Shown: positions 5,470 through 5,684 of the stretch, piece by piece
Layout: every line of letters starts with the position of its first letter
Numbering within the stretch: position 1 is the stretch's first letter
Assembly (NCBI GenBank): GCA_020343755.1
Contig: CP070810.1
Coordinates: 511,767-517,450 of the forward strand
Origin: Dehalococcoidia bacterium
GTDB taxonomy: Bacteria > Chloroflexota > Dehalococcoidia > Dehalococcoidales > E44-bin46
DNA length: 5,684 bases
Direction of reading: 5' to 3'
Notes under the pieces: model-generated
Seen by the model: only the letters and a program-made list of their open reading frames with translations
Database searches by the model: none
Told to the model about the DNA's origin: nothing
Translations under genes and position numbers: made by a program

Positions 5470-5684
5470 GCCCATTGACTATCGGGATTATTATGGTGGT
5501 GATGCTGGTGGCGCTCATAGTGCTCAAGTTCCCCGTTGGTTATGCCTTCCTCATCGTCGGCTTCTGGGGATTCATTGCCCTGAGGGGTTTTGATGGAGCT
5601 TTTTCCTACCTCGCTACAAAAGTGTTTTCTGGTAGCACCCAATATTTGCTGACTACGGTCCCTCTGTTCGTCCTCATGGGGGAG
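5466..5684 (+). CDS. dctM: TRAP transporter large permease subunit (DctM family), 5' part
   Basis: The frame opens with ATG at 5466 and is still open at the window end, giving 73 codons of a protein that normally has about 430 residues and a dozen membrane segments. DctM forms the transport channel of the TRAP system. The visible part starts MSPLTIGIIMVVMLVALIVL, then KFPVGYAFLIVGFWGFIAL, two hydrophobic segments separated by the short Pro/Gly turn typical of the family. It ends with LLTTVPLFVLMGE, closely resembling the conserved DctM N-terminal motif LxxIPLFxLMGE. AGGGG at 5453-5457 is an SD 8 bases before the ATG. Gene order dctP-dctQ-dctM supports the call. The rest of the gene, and perhaps the catabolic genes that would reveal the substrate, lie to the right of the window. 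Confidence 0.87.
   Translation, partial: MSPLTIGIIMVVMLVALIVLKFPVGYAFLIVGFWGFIALRGFDGAFSYLATKVFSGSTQYLLTTVPLFVLMGE

Overview
The window looks like chromosomal DNA of a free-living bacterium. The mixed set of a cyclophilin-type lipoprotein, a CrtI-like flavoprotein, an opine-dehydrogenase-like enzyme and a TRAP transporter, with moderate GC, would suit an anaerobic Chloroflexota (Dehalococcoidia-like) lineage. That assignment is a weak inference: no rRNA or marker gene is present. TAG and TGA both act as ordinary stops, and Shine-Dalgarno (SD) signals are mostly clear, so initiation sites can often be corrected from the sequence.

Layout: (1) At the left edge a leftward gene begins with a secretion-signal-like N terminus and runs off the window. 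Between it and the next gene is a compact divergent control region: two back-to-back TTGACA boxes flank a 7-bp inverted repeat. (2) A rightward gene for a secreted, lipid-anchored cyclophilin peptidyl-prolyl isomerase follows. (3) Converging on it, with only 23 bases between the two stop codons, is a leftward gene for a phytoene-desaturase/retinol-saturase-type FAD oxidoreductase. Its real start is probably a GTG at 2402, because a good promoter lies inside the longer open frame. (4) Divergent from that gene is a rightward octopine/nopaline (opine) dehydrogenase family gene. (5) After a 148-base gap holding a tiny ORF with an exceptionally good SD and an in-frame TGA, a three-gene TRAP transporter cluster begins: substrate-binding lipoprotein (DctP), small membrane subunit (DctQ) and the start of the large membrane subunit (DctM), which is cut by the window edge.

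The dehydrogenase and transporter probably belong to one uptake-and-catabolism unit for an organic acid or N-carboxyalkyl amino acid, but the ligand cannot be read from sequence. Expression within the TRAP cluster seems graded: a strong hairpin followed by a T-rich run lies between dctP and dctQ, dctQ has a weak SD, and dctQ and dctM are joined by a 7-codon minicistron that overlaps both.

No tRNA, rRNA, CRISPR array, insertion sequence or phage gene was seen. No intergenic stretch exceeds 300 bases. I see no clearly new multi-gene system; the most unusual features are the regulatory and translational arrangements above.
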